Made by a program: the position numbers and the translations under genes. 64,000 bases of DNA, taken from contig NC_092674.1 in the NCBI RefSeq assembly GCF_964355755.1, forward strand, positions 15,813,001 through 15,877,000, in the 5' to 3' direction. Shown piece after piece: positions 12,393 to 23,799 of the stretch. Source of the stretch: Antedon mediterranea (taxonomy: Eukaryota > Echinodermata > Crinoidea > Comatulida > Antedonidae). Within the stretch, counting starts at the first letter, position 1. Every line of letters starts with the position of its first letter. The notes under the pieces are model-generated. The model did not search any database. It had not been told where the DNA came from and saw only the letters and a list, made by a program, of their open reading frames with translations.

Positions 12393-13387
12393 CCCGTTTC
12401 TGCTAACAATACTTCTTGGGTGGTCGTGTTAAATTTCATCCTTTTTACCCAAATTGCCATTCATTTATTTCGTCGATAATTAAAAGTCGCAATGAAGTTA
12501 GTTTTACGTCTCACAACAGCCTAGCCCTAGTGATAGAGATGTTGTGAGAGCACAGAAAACATCGTAATGGGGACAAGTAATTCGTTGCCTCCCCGAATTA
12601 TTGTCTTTTGCAATGTTGTACTGCTTTTGCAGGCTCTTCAGCTTTGAATTTACTTGCTTTGGAGACAAGTCTATTCCGTACTCCTGTTTTATTTTTAAAA
12701 AGAAATGTCTTTATAAATGTGGTTGTCCCTTTTATTACCTTTTAGTTGGCCGGATAGCTTCCCCACCCCCTCTTTCCCCACCGCTACGGTATATATACGA
12801 TATTTTCTTGGCAGCAGCAACAGGGCCAATGTAGAAAATTATTATTTTTAAAGTGACATGATAAACAATGTACACTATTCATTAAATTACTCATTCATTG
12901 AACACAGCTGTCAGATAAGATCCACTTTGTCATTTACAATTAATTGCATACACATCATGAATAATCATAAATAAATTTAATTATGCAAGAGTGTGGAAAA
13001 GGTATTAAAAATATGTTTTTATATTCTATTTGTCCTAAGACCTATTCTTGAATAGAAATCATTTTGCATAACCTATGGAACTGTCCATGGAACTAATTAC
13101 TGTAACAGTGTGGCCTAATAAAAAGAAATGGCAATTAAAACAATTGATATTTGAATGTGAAAAGGGGGGGGGGGGGGAAGGTGAACTTGGCCCCTACAAC
13201 ATGCTAAAAATATATATAAAATATCTCTTCGGAGATCCCGCTTCGTGAATAAAAATACTGAAAGATGAGGGCGTATCAATTTGATCTCTGTTGCGCGTGC
13301 GTACAACTGAGGACTAGTTCTGTTCCGCCGTACCACGCCGATATTGTTAAATAGTCGCTATCCTATCGAGTTCGAACAATACCATGA

Positions 13388-13640
13388 AAGCCCCAGTGGT
13401 CTAATGGTTAGGACATCTGCATATCAAGCAGGCGGTCCGAGTTCGAGTCTCGGTTGGGGAGACTTTTTCTCATTCTCACAGATTTCCTCATCTTTATCGT
13501 TTCAAATTATTTCATTAAATTTCAGTATATCACCGGGCGGTTTAGAATTAATGTTCTTTGACTGTTGTGTGTATATATACAGAAAATATATATACAAAAA
13601 TATTTTTAAAAATTATTTTTTAGGGGGACAATATAACTAA
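13388..13640 (+). mobile_element. tRNA-derived SINE with well preserved tRNA-like head
   Basis: Bases 13390-13460 fold as a near-complete tRNA. The acceptor pairs at six of seven positions, the D arm is GTCT...GGAC, and the 5-bp anticodon stem has a loop ATATCAA. The T arm is CCGAG-TTCGAGT-CTCGG, so the A and B boxes are intact. The D arm resembles tRNA-Glu, but the loop gives no normal Glu anticodon. A body shared with 1-75, 1518-1600 and 28470-28550 follows, starting with a T run (GACTTTTTC), then a TGTATATATA tail. I read it as a SINE head rather than a working tRNA gene. Confidence 0.72.
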
Positions 13641-14246
13641 ATAAATACCAAAAACATTTTTTTTTTGTGGAAAATAGAATGCAGATTAATTTTGTATCAA
13701 CAAAGTTTCTGTTAAAAAACATTTATTAAACAGTGTAAACAAAAAACTTAATTGAACTATGGAGCTTTATTCTGATAGTTGGATTAACTTCTTTTGCATG
13801 ACATCTGTTTCACACTTTTTTTTTCTTACAAAGGACCCTATACAATTTGTTTATTTCCAACTACTCTATATTAACAGGTAAGTACCATAGACAGAGGATA
13901 TTGTTGTATTTCTCTGTGGTTATTTGGCCTGTATACATATCAAGATCAAGATTTGTAATCTAGTGGGTTAAATCCTCAAATTAACTAAAATTTATACCAG
14001 GTTTATAAGCAGTTAAACCAAACTCCACATCAAGTAATATTCGGTCATTGGCAGGGAAGAGTACGATGTTCTAAGCTTATACAAAAATAACACATGATTA
14101 TAGCCTAATTCAATTTCCTACTTAAATAAAGATTAATTGGAAGTTTTCTCACAGGCCTAGTACACCAAAACAATCACTTTACAACTGGATGTTGATACAA
14201 ATACATTACTGAAAGATATCTATAAAAAAAACATTACGCATGTGCA

Positions 14247-15730
14247 CGAAGCAAGCATCCATTGGCTGGGGGATGGTCAAACTGGAGAAAAGCAAGCATC
14301 CATTGGCTGGGGGATGGTCAAACTGGGGAAAAACAAGCATCCATTGGCTGGGGGATGGTCAAACTGGGGAAAAGCAAGCATCCATTGGCTGGGGGATGGT
14401 CAAACTGGAGAAAAGCAAGCATCCATTGGCTGGGGGATGGTCAAACTGGAGAAAAGCAAGCATCCATTGGCTGGGGGATGGTCAAACTGGGGAAAAGCAA
14501 GCATCCATTGGCTGGGGGATGGTCAAACTGGGAAAAGCACGCTTTCATTGGCTGGGGGATGGTCAAACTGGAGAAAAGCAAGCATCCATTGACTGGGAGA
14601 TGGTCAAACTTGGGAAAAACAAGCATCCATTGGCTGGGGGATGGTCAAACTGGGGAAAAGCAAGCATCCATTTGCTGGGGGATGGTCAAACTGGGGAAAA
14701 GCAAGCATCCATTGGCTGGGGGATGGTCAAACTGGGGAAAAGTAAGCATCCATTGGCTGGGGGATGGTCAAACTGGGGAAAAGCAAGCATCCATTGGCTG
14801 GGGGATGGTAAAACTGGAGAAAAGCAAGCATCCATTGGCTGGGGGATGGTCAAACTGGGGAAAAGCAAGCATCCATTGGCTGGGGGATGGTCAAACTGGG
14901 GAAAAGCAAGCATCCATTGGCTGGGGGATGGTCAAACTGGGGAAAAGCAAGCATCCATTGGCTGGGGGATGGTCAAACTGGGGAAAAGCAAGCATCCATT
15001 GGCTGGGGGATGGTAAAACTGGAGAAAAGCAAGCATCCATTGGCTGGGGGATGGTCAAACTGGGGAAAAGCAAGCATCCATTGGCTGGGGGATGGTCAAA
15101 CTGGGGAAAAGCAAGCATCCATTGGCTGGGGGATGGTCAAACTGGGGAAAAGCAAGCATCCATTGGCTGGGGGATGGTCAAACTGGGGAAAAGCAAGCAT
15201 CTATTGGCTGGGGGATGGTCAAACTGGGTAAAAGCAAGCATCCATTGGCTGGGAGATGGTCAAACTTGGGAAAAGCAAGCATCCATTTGCTGGGGGATGG
15301 TCAAACTGGGGAAAAGCAAGCATCCATTGGCTGGGAGATGGTCAAACTTGGGAAAAGCAAGCATCCATTGGCTGGGGGATGGTCAAACTGGGGAAAAGCA
15401 AGCATCCATTGGCTGGGGGATGGTCAAACTGGGGAAAAGCAAGCATCCATTGGCTCGGGGATGGTCAAACTGGGGAAACGCAAGCATCCATTGGCTGGGG
15501 ATGGTCAAACTGGGGAAAAGCAAGCATCCATTGGCTGGGGGATGGTCAAACTGGAGAAAAGCAAGCATCCATTGGCTGGGGGATGGTCAAACTGGGGAAA
15601 AGCAAGCATCCATTTGCTGGGGGATGGTCAAACTTGGGAAACGCAAGCATCCATTGGCTGGGGATGGTCAAACTGGGGAAAAGCAAGCATCCATTGGCTG
15701 GGAGATGGTCAAACTGGAGAAAAGCATGCA
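14247..15730 (+). repeat. 41-bp minisatellite, about 36 tandem copies
   Basis: The unit is GCAAGCATCCATTGGCTGGG plus GGATGGTCAAACTGGGGAAA A, 41 bp, highly homogeneous. Variants include GGAGA for GGGGA, a GGGAGATGG/ACTTGGG subtype, CATTTGC for CATTGGC, and rare one-base deletions. The variants recur in order near 14581-14660 and 15240-15360, suggesting block duplication. Because 41 is not a multiple of 3 and the unit has no stop in any plus frame, several long overlapping ORFs appear; these are artefacts of the period. On the minus strand each standard unit contains AGCCAATGG, a perfect match to the NF-Y CCAAT consensus RRCCAATSR. Confidence 0.97.
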
Positions 15731-16670
15731 GAAGCCAAGACGATATAATATTGTCCCTATAAGTATATAGGAAACAAGTACTCAGGCTCAAAAAGAAACA
15801 ATATGGAATGATTTTATGCCTGTAAACTACAGTACATTATTAATTTGATTAGATACTCAGTAGGATATTGTTTTAAATATAATTTTATAATAATAATTGT
15901 ATCATTCCCCCACCAAACAATTCAATAACCCCTATTACTTTATCCTTTTATAATTAATCTGTGCTATTAACGGTAATTGTATATTACATTAGGTTGAAAT
16001 TATTTTAAAAACAGTAATACAGTAGTTTATTTCCAAAATGACCTAAACACGTTTTGACGAACAGGTTTTCAACCAAGCGCACATTCACCTTTTGTCATCT
16101 TCAGAAACTGCTCACAGCAATGACAATATTTGATAATAAAATAAGAGGAATAATTAATTGTTGTTTGAGTTGAGAAAATGGTCAAATCATGAACTCCAGC
16201 ATCTCATGTCTGGTCAAAATGTCAACCATTGGTCAAAATGTCAGAAACTGGTCAAACTGATATTATTTATTTGATTATTTTACTATTGAAAATGAACAGA
16301 ATAACAAAAATATAGTGCAAAAATATAACCTAGACTTAAAATTGTTTGTAGACGAATAAGGATAATGCATGCAACACCAGTCTCGATCATCAAAGCCAGT
16401 TTTAAAATTGGTTTCTGTGGAGCAATTTTTAGCTACAAAGCAATAGCGGTCTCAATTTAACCTCATCTCAGATGGTCACTAAATGGCGCAAACAACTAAA
16501 TATTTTCTAGTTCATGGATTTAGGTCACAGAACTTTTTAACCAAACTGGGGCTAAAAGGAAACATAAGTGAATGTACGGTTCAGTTCTTGCATAGTGAAT
16601 ACCATCAGTCACTCCTTGCTGTAAAACTTAAAATGCATTTCCTATTTCATTTTAGAATAATGTTTTTGCT
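15731..16670. other. AT-rich intron with scattered TGGTCAAA motifs
   Basis: TGGTCAAA occurs four times at 16171-16256 with ATGTCA spacers, recalling the GATGGTCAAACTGG part of the 41-bp unit upstream. ATAATATTGTCCC at 15747 resembles an end of the TATTGTCCC repeat family. No gene was found. Confidence 0.45.
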
Positions 16671-16671
16671 A

Positions 16672-16771
16672 TTAGGTGAAATAGCCCCATTAGGTGCAAT
16701 AGCCCCATTAGGTGAAATAGCCCCATTAGGTGCAATAGCCCCATTAGGTGCAATAGCCCCATTTGGAACAA
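16672..16771 (+). repeat. 18-bp tandem repeat, five copies
   Basis: The unit TTAGGTGMAATAGCCCCA (M = A or C) is repeated five times, with the variable base in the order A, C, A, C, C. It gives in-frame hexapeptide repeats on both strands (LGAIAP-like on plus), which explains the two short ORFs here. It is non-coding in my view. Confidence 0.85.
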
Positions 16772-17093
16772 ATTTGTGGATAATATGCGAATAAACTCCT
16801 ATCCCTTCCGGTACTACAAAAACTATTTTTGGCGATAACTTTTTGAAAATATGGAATATTTCAGAAAAATTATAATATATATTATGGTTATTCATTTAGT
16901 AAATGACGTTTTAAAGTCCAAATCAACAAAGAAAAAGATTATGTTTTTTATTCAAAATATAACCTTTTTTTCATGGGTAATGTTCATTCGTGGTTGGTTG
17001 TATAATGACATCCTTATTATCCACAGAGAAGTCAATTTGCAATATTAGTATTAAACAGTGTTACCAGATACAATCTCTCAAAATTGAACTCAC

Positions 17094-17267
17094 CTGAAGT
17101 GGAAAAAATAAGAAAAAAACTCCAGTACCCAGTATAGCAGATGGTCCAATCAGTATTCCTGTGTAAATCCACCCAGAAATAGCCAACACTGGTCCAACGA
17201 ATAGAAATGGCAAAAATAACACCATGTCCAGAACACGTTGCCCATCACTTGTACACAGATTCATAAT
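17094..17267 (-). CDS. ABCC5-like: ABCC5-like exon 5 (TM helices 3-4 of TMD1)
   Basis: The exon is exactly 58 codons, IMNLCTSDGQRVLDM to the FFLFFPLQ end. NLCTSDGQR matches the N-[IL]-C-x-[ND]-DGQR loop of ABCC5. Two hydrophobic spans follow, around LPFLFVGPVLAISGWIY and GPSAILGTGVFFLFFP, with the GP-x-x-A-I-x-G and LGP turn prolines typical of ABCC5/11/12. Acceptor tttgcag|ATT and donor CTTCAG|gtgagt leave phase 0. The DGQR motif favours ABCC5-type over ABCC4, which usually has ND-x-x-x-F there. Confidence 0.94.
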
Positions 17268-17559
17268 CTGCAAATAAATAAAACACAACAAAAACATGTA
17301 TATTTAAATATATATATATTTTTAAAATTGAGATTTGGCCTACAGTAATTGAAATGGTAATTTATAGAAATAAGATGAAATATTGAAATAATATAACTTC
17401 AGCTGCTTTGGGACTTGAAATCAACACAAAAAAGTGCACATGGTGTAGTCGAAATTAGATGATGCACACGGACACTAACTCAAAGATAAAATACCAAACT
17501 TATTTGGGCGTTTTTCGTGGTGAATTAACCCCTTGGAATTGTCGGGATCTTTTTTTTAA

Positions 17560-17665
17560 ACTTCTTCTTTGTTATTCTTCTTTCCACAAATTGTGTTGCA
17601 CGTGTATCTGTAATTCTTGTCAAGAATAACAGTATAACTTTGTCAGAAGATTGATTTGTAATAGT
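17560..17665 (+). repeat. Helitron-like fragment (1640 family)
   Basis: CTTCTTCTTTGTTATTCTTC and GTATAACTTTGTCAGAAGAT TGAT match the interior of the elements at 1640-2225 and 4490-5685. Ends are not visible. Confidence 0.5.
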
Positions 17666-17884
17666 CCGGTGGCAGGAGGTGGGGGGAGGGACAAATTGCC
17701 ATCCAACTTTTCTAGACCAGAATTTTCAGTAGATTACAAATCTGGAAGGTAATCGATCAGGATAGGAAGCGTTTTCAAAATATAAGGGGTCGAAGTTCGA
17801 AAATTGATAAATAATAAATAATTATATTTAATAACAAATTTATTGAAGCACAATTTGGTCTTTTATTACATGCTTATGATTATA

Positions 17885-18395
17885 GGTGTCTATTTAATCA
17901 CCTTATGAAAAAAGTCCTTTGTGATTAAGGGTCAAATTTCAATATTGACAAATCATAACATACCTATAAAACCAAATAAAAATTTATGTAACAAAATTTA
18001 ATATTTTCTCATCCTGTTAGTGTTAATCATACGCAATGTAAAAGAGCAAATACATCATTTCATCAGTTGACATAAGGTAAATTTCATCAGTTGACATAAG
18101 GTCAACATTTTAATATGCATATTTAATATTACCAAATAAATGCAAAGTTGTCCAAACTATGATATCTATTAGTTTTACAAGTAATCAAATTATTTGATAA
18201 GTAAATTTATGTTATTTCATTATAATTTTAATCAATATAATTATAATAATAATTAATCAGACTTCAAATGTTACGCTGACCTTGAATAAAATAAATGGTT
18301 ATGGCACAACTTATAAAACTTTTCAAAATTCATTTTGCAAAGATTGGTCAGAACATGGTTGGAGGCCTGCAATATTCATTTTGAAGCAATAAACT
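17885..18395 (+). repeat. About 500-bp dispersed repeat, second copy at 61635-62130
   Basis: Shared blocks in the same order include TCACCTT, TCAATATTGAC, GCCTATAAAACCAAATA-like (here ACCTATAAAACCAAATA), CATCAGTTGACATA, ATGTTACGCTGACCTT and GCAATAAACTA. This copy has a local 23-bp duplication of the TTTCATCAGTTGACATAAGG segment (18058-18103). No coding capacity or class-specific ends were found. Confidence 0.7.
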
Positions 18396-19310
18396 ATCTG
18401 ATTTGATCTGCTTCTTTATGTTGGCAATATATAAGTTTGGTTTTTATTTTTATTTTAATAAATAATAAGTTAAATAACAAACGCTGTGAGTCTGAACATA
18501 ACAGACTAATATGAAAATAGTTTGTTATTTTGACATATTTTCTAACCCATAATTGTCTGTCAAAGTTGTATTTCATCTGTCATGTAATTTCTAAAAGACT
18601 GGACTTCTTTATCTAAAACTCATCTCCTGGGTAAATTTATCATAAATTTAACAATTCAACCTATTGGTACCAGGTACCCGGTACCCACTTCCACTCTTGG
18701 GTAGACAGAGGAAACTTATATTAACAGAAAAGCTGCACATTTACAAAAATAATTTTACATTTATAAAGTAACTAAGGGATGCCAGGTTATCCCTTATACT
18801 TAACCTGGTAGATTAGTTTACAAATTGGGAATATATTGTTGAACAAATTCAAAAACAATCTAATAAATATTGGTAATCTAAGAGAAAACCACTGTTAAAT
18901 CATTCATTTTAAGGACCACTAAATTCCAGAATTGAATTGCATTGTAAAATTGTTTTATTGGCAACAAGACCAAAATATTTTATAGCCGATTGGCCTATTG
19001 AACCATTCTTATGAATCTACAGTGCCAGTGAAAACAATATCACAAATAAGATTTTAATAACATGAATAAACAATGGTTCAACAACATCATTCTCAACGAG
19101 GTCATCTGCAGTGCATACATAGTCACATGACTAATGAGTTAATGCAAAGCATTGGTCAGTTTTGGTATTAAATTGACTTTTTGAAACATATACAGACAAT
19201 ACATCATCTCCAGTCTAGTCACCATATCCAATATCCTTCAGGCAAAATTACACTTTTTCATGACTGCGAAATTTTGGATATGATTTAATCATTGTAATGT
19301 AAGATATTAA
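18396..19310. other. AT-rich intron, nothing recognised
   Basis: Between exons 4 and 5. No supported feature. Confidence 0.5.
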
Positions 19311-19316
19311 AATTTA

Positions 19317-19945
19317 CTAGCAGGTGCCCGTCCAATGGACGGGCACCATCTTATAATTAAGGTTCGGGAATCAAAAAGATAGTCAAGTAATATAGTAATA
19401 CAAATCTGTAAATGGATGTATAGTGCCGCCGAGTGGTACATTATACAGTATTTATATTCTCAAACATGAAAGATACAAAATGGCAAACTTTGTATGTTTC
19501 ATGTTTTGTATTTTAATGTGCTTTTAATTATATATTTATATCTAAAGAGTTTTAAGGCATCCTGAAATTGGATATTTTTCGCTGTTGGATGTGGTTAAAA
19601 TAAGAGACGCATGAACAAGCGTGGTAATTTCTTACCAGAGGGGTGCTTGTACGTAAATGGAATTTTTTTTTCAATTCGCGCCGGGGATTCGTATCATAAC
19701 ACACACGGTAATTTCCAACAAGAAAGGTGCGTGTACGTCAAATGGAATGTCCACAACAATCAATCAGTCGGCTCAAATTGTTTGGTTGAGGCACAAATGT
19801 ATGAAGAAATAAACACAAAATATCAAATCAACAATGCTAAAATATTGGAAATAACAGCACAACCAATCAGTCATTCTATATACAGGTGTTTCAAAGTAGA
19901 GTATTTTAAAAAAAATGTAACACATACTATAGCCTAGTAGTAGCA
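19317..19945 (-). mobile_element. Helitron-like 3' end of a second family
   Basis: On the minus strand an 11-bp perfect hairpin (GGTGCCCGTCC-ATT-GGACGGGCACC, 19323-19347) is followed by TG, CTAG (19320-19317) and T, a textbook Helitron 3' terminus. The upstream side contains two direct copies of GGTAATTTC...GTGCxTGTACGT (19621-19660 and 19706-19740). The 5' end could not be located, so the right limit is arbitrary. The plus-strand 108-residue ORF inside spans the direct repeat and looks spurious. Confidence 0.6.
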
Positions 19946-20160
19946 TTTGTAGTAGTAAACAGGTATCTAGATTAAATTATTTTAAAAGGTTACTTTTGCA
20001 CAAAAATTTAAACTACAGACCATTAACTTTTTTTTAAATAAATTAAAAAAATGTCTAATGTACAGTACATTATGTTTCATAAAAGTCTTTATATAACACC
20101 TAAATAAATTCCTGTCATTTGATTGGACGATTGTGGGTCACATGGCGTGCAATAGTACAC

Positions 20161-20184
20161 ACTATTAAACGATCGTTTAATAGT
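20161..20184. repeat. 24-bp perfect palindrome
   Basis: ACTATTAAACGATCGTTTAATAGT is its own reverse complement. It may be the centre or junction of a mobile element; no function is evident. Confidence 0.8.
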
Positions 20185-20819
20185 ACTTTTTGAAACATTT
20201 TTGTGTACGAAAAAAAAAACGTCTCGCGGATGAAAAAAAATCTAGTACACAAATTATCCTATGATATGGCTCTGTACTGTGAAATACAAAAGCGCCACCT
20301 GTCGTCTGGTCTCAGTTTCATTTGTAAACACCACCGCGAGATATGCAACAGCAGCAGATATTTGTGTACGATTTGGACATTATGTACTAATTTCATTCAA
20401 AAAGGCATTTAAATTAGCTTTAGATCGTTTTTAGGATTTTGATTAATTAATGGGGACATCCCTACAAGACGTGGAATTGTTGGAAAAACCATAATTAGCT
20501 TAGATAAGTTCCAATTGTCTGTCGAAGTTTTGCCTTTCAGCCAAGCTAGGTCTAGCCTCTCTAGGCCATGTTAGTATTAGGCTAGGCCTAGCCTAGGCGT
20601 TTTAGCCTTGCTAGGCCTAGGATTGTTTGGTCGTTTGTTGACATAATTAACACAAAAGTAGGTGTGTTTACGAAATCCATATAAATATAACATTTAATAT
20701 AAAATTATTAAAAACCAAATGTATTGTTACTGTTTTTAATCAATGTGTGTGAATGAAATGTAGTAAGCTTTGGCTAGGGCTACCTTTTATTTGATTCAAA
20801 TAACTAGAATTTATTTAGA

Positions 20820-21011
20820 TGTTATATAAAACAAATAATGAATGTTTTGTATTTGTGTAATGGTACAAATAATGGCACTTGGTGAATGATGAAAGGTTAT
20901 ATCAACTCGGCGTTGCCTCGTTGATATACAGTAACCTTTCATCATTCACCTCGTGCCATTATTTTTACCATTACACTCATAAACATTCATTATTTGTATA
21001 TTATATAATGG
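20820..21011. mobile_element. Foldback MITE (about 190-bp near-palindrome)
   Basis: The left arm runs from TTATATAAAACAAATAATGA through AATGGCACTTGGTGAATGAT GAAAGGTTATATCAAC. The right arm is its reverse complement with few mismatches (GTTGATATACAGTAACCTTT CATCATTCACC...GTGCCATTATT). The unpaired centre is only about 14 bases, so a transcript of this intron would form a long hairpin. Confidence 0.85.
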
Positions 21012-21389
21012 GCTAAATTTATAATTAGATATAATGAATTGAATGGTGTATACTTTATGCCTATGCTTGCGCAGATATTTTTATAAATTACCGTCTCCTT
21101 TCATTTACAGTCATGATGCGAAAGCTCACAAATAACAATTTACAATCTTTGCATATTATTGCTTGTTTCCCAAATAACCATATTCAAATTCAGGCCTAAT
21201 TTAGAAAACTATTGCGTTCTGGATATGAGACTGTCTGGGATTCGTGTTGGGTGCTGTATATACCGGAGAGTGATGGTGTAATAATATCTGACTTGCAAAT
21301 AAAATTTGTTGTACAAATCACATTCTACTCACAATCCTTAGTACATTATATGATCAAATCAAATTACTGTATATGATGACATCAAATAG

Positions 21390-22560
21390 AATTTGAGTCC
21401 ATTCCGACTTACAATAACTCTATACAAACATGTTTTTACAAAATGCGCACCACATTAATTTCACAAAAGTGCTGAAAATGGTAAAAAATAAGGCATTTTA
21501 AAAATGAAAATACTTCTTCAGAATGCAAGATGACCCGATTTGTTTAACTTATTCTGGAAGTCATTGAGTTGTAGATATGAATTCATGTACACATTTTACG
21601 TACAATATGTGGTGACATCATCAAATTGAATTTAAAAATTAGGATTTTTTATCTTTTTTTGTAGGTTATATAAGGATATGAATCATGAGCAGGTTAAAAT
21701 GACAAGCGCTGAAAATGGTAGAAAATATGGCATTTTTAAAATGAAAATAATTCTTCAGAATGCACAATGAGCCCATTTTTTTTTTACCTTTCTGGAAGCC
21801 ATTGAGTTGTAGATATGAATTCATGTACACATTTTACGTATAAAATGTTGTGACATCATCAAATGGCCACTTGAATTTAAAAATTAGGTTTTTTCTCTCT
21901 TTCCTCATAGATTACCACATTCAACAGAACACATCTGGGTTGTTGGTGCCCGATTTTCGCTCAAATTTTAATATGCGATTGCTCAATTAATTGACTTTCT
22001 CATGAGTTGCCACCATTTTTATTTCATCATGAGTAAAAACTTGAATAACGTAGGTCGTTTAATGTCACTTTCGCCGTATATTTGAATATCTCACAGCTCT
22101 TCAGAATTGAAGGTTGCCTTGATGATTACAACTTATTATGAAAGCTGATGAAATGTAGATATGAATTCCTATAAAAATTAAGCCTATTGGATGTTGTGAC
22201 ATTCATGGCCAGTTAAAGTTAAAAAGTAAGTTATTAATTGTCAAAGTTATACCAATTTCAAAGAGCGGCTTCTCGTGCCAAATTTTCTTCCAAATTATAT
22301 TTATTTGCTCAATTCATTATTTTTTTCGAAATTGTCATCTTTTATAGTTAAATTTGATAATGCCATCATACCAAAAAATTTGAACATGATGTGTGTCCCG
22401 TACTTTCACCTATACTACAATGTATATATAGATACATACTGTATATTATGGCATATATTAGGCACACTCACTAGCACTATAAGCGTATGAATATATATAA
22501 ATCAACAATTTTAGATCATATTTTAACATACGTGCATGTTTTTAAAAATTAAATGTCAGT
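21390..22560 (+). repeat. Helitron-like interior modules, repeated in tandem
   Basis: The block AGTTGTAGATATGAATTCAT GTACACATTTTACGTA...TGGTGACATCATCAAAT occurs at about 21558-21625 and 21800-21865, and similarly at 22150-22210. The stretch 22260-22490 (CAAATTTTCTTCCAAAT, TTTGCTCAATT, ACATGATGTG, TTTCACCTATAC) matches the reverse complement of 37010-37270 and parts of 28130-28370. The two similar short ORFs in these copies come from shared DNA and are not conserved genes. Confidence 0.6.
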
Positions 22561-23410
22561 AAAATTATAAAAATAAATATAATTCGTCGAAATGACAAAT
22601 TAAATTCTATTTTTGTTTTTAAAATTGTTGTTTGCAAAGTATGTGGTAGAGAGCTTGTTATGATCACTCAAAAAAAAGGCCTGTTTCAACTCACCCAACT
22701 CACCTGTTTTCAACTCACCAGACACCATGTAATAATTAAATAATAGTAAATTGTAAAAAAAAATATGTTTACCCTGTGTAAAATAAAATAATGTGTACAA
22801 ATTAAGAATATTATGTAATTCTGAGTCATGTATGATAGTCTGATATAAAACACTTTATGTAACCAAGGCATGTATAGTTAGTATGGTAGGTGTTCTTATG
22901 ATCCTATCACAAGTGAACCTGAAAACAACATGGTGCTCCTGTTATTAACTAGGGAGTCATTGACTAACATTCACTGCAAATGCAGTCATAAACCATATCC
23001 TTTGCAATGAAATCAGTGATTTATGATTCTTGTTTAAAGCATAAAACTTAGTATGCAACTTGTTGTCATTTGGGTGTTGCCAGCCAAGAAAACTAACCCC
23101 CAAAAAGCTGTCAAATTGGCAGTGTTAACTCAATGGTGTATCTACAATGATATTCAATTACATTATACCATGGAGAAATAAGTTAGTTCTCCATGATTAT
23201 ACCTACAAGAAAAGTAGCATTGATAATTTATGTGCCTTATTTATATTAGGTTCACCAGAAATATTCAATGTGTTTTCAAAATGAATTAAATAAAATACAG
23301 TATGTACAACTCAATGATAAACCTTTTATTACAGTACTACCACTACAGTTAGCTTTTGCAAATAATGCACCTCTCCTGGGGGTCATATAGTGGGTCATAG
23401 GATTGACAAG
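22561..23410. other. AT-rich intron, mostly unassigned
   Basis: A short patch near 23155-23205 (AATTACATTATACCATGGAG, then CTCCATGATTATAC) resembles 61785-61810. Otherwise nothing was recognised. Confidence 0.4.
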
Positions 23411-23412
23411 TG

Positions 23413-23799
23413 CATTAAAGGACAACTTGACCGAGGACCATATTTTAACAACGGATATCGCCGCACGCGCTCACTGTACAGCAGTCGGCGTAAATTGGTG
23501 TGACGTCACAGGTGCATCGCAAAAGTTACGTCATGAGTTTTCTGGCAAAGTCTGGCGAATCGCCAAATTTCTAGCAAACACACTAAATCATAAAAAATAT
23601 AAATGTTAATTTTTTTATTGTTTCTTTTGCTTTATCTGGAGTAGATTTGCGATGCACCTGTGATGTCACAGCAATTTACGGCGACGGCTGTACAGCGAGC
23701 ATGTGTGGCGATATCCTTAATCTCGCGATTGTTCTAAAATCATGTACATCCCTAACACGTTTTAAAAATAAGGGTCCTCGGTCAAGTTGTTCTTTAATG
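23413..23799. mobile_element. MITE with inverted arms of over 100 bp and a CRE
   Basis: The left end CATTAAAGGACAACTTGACC GAGGACC and the right end GGTCCTCGGTCAAGTTGTTC TTTAATG are inverted repeats. Both arms continue with matching GATATCGCC, CTGTACAGC, CGGCGTAAATT/AATTTACGGCG, CACAGGTGCATCGC and its complement. The spacer is only about 110 bp. The left arm carries the full CRE palindrome TGACGTCA (23501-23508) and the right arm the variant TGATGTCA (23661-23668). ORFs in the arms are not genes. Confidence 0.87.
23501..23508. promoter_or_regulatory. Perfect CRE palindrome inside a MITE
   Basis: TGACGTCA is the consensus CREB/ATF site. It lies in an intron of the ABCC5-like gene about 740 bp upstream (plus coordinates) of exon 4's donor. 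Occupancy is unknown. Confidence 0.4.

Noticed and set aside
13388-13465. Functional tRNA gene
   Set aside because: The first acceptor pair is mismatched, the anticodon loop ATATCAA fits no usual isoacceptor, and a SINE body found elsewhere in the window follows immediately.
14240-15770. Long overlapping ORFs (up to about 500 codons) as a repetitive-protein gene
   Set aside because: They follow purely from a stop-free 41-bp unit read in all frames. There is no splice structure, start context or frame preference.
16483-16895. Two ORFs around the 18-bp repeat
   Set aside because: Both draw their repetitive part from the 18-bp tandem unit, which is open on both strands. The remainder has no resemblance to any family.
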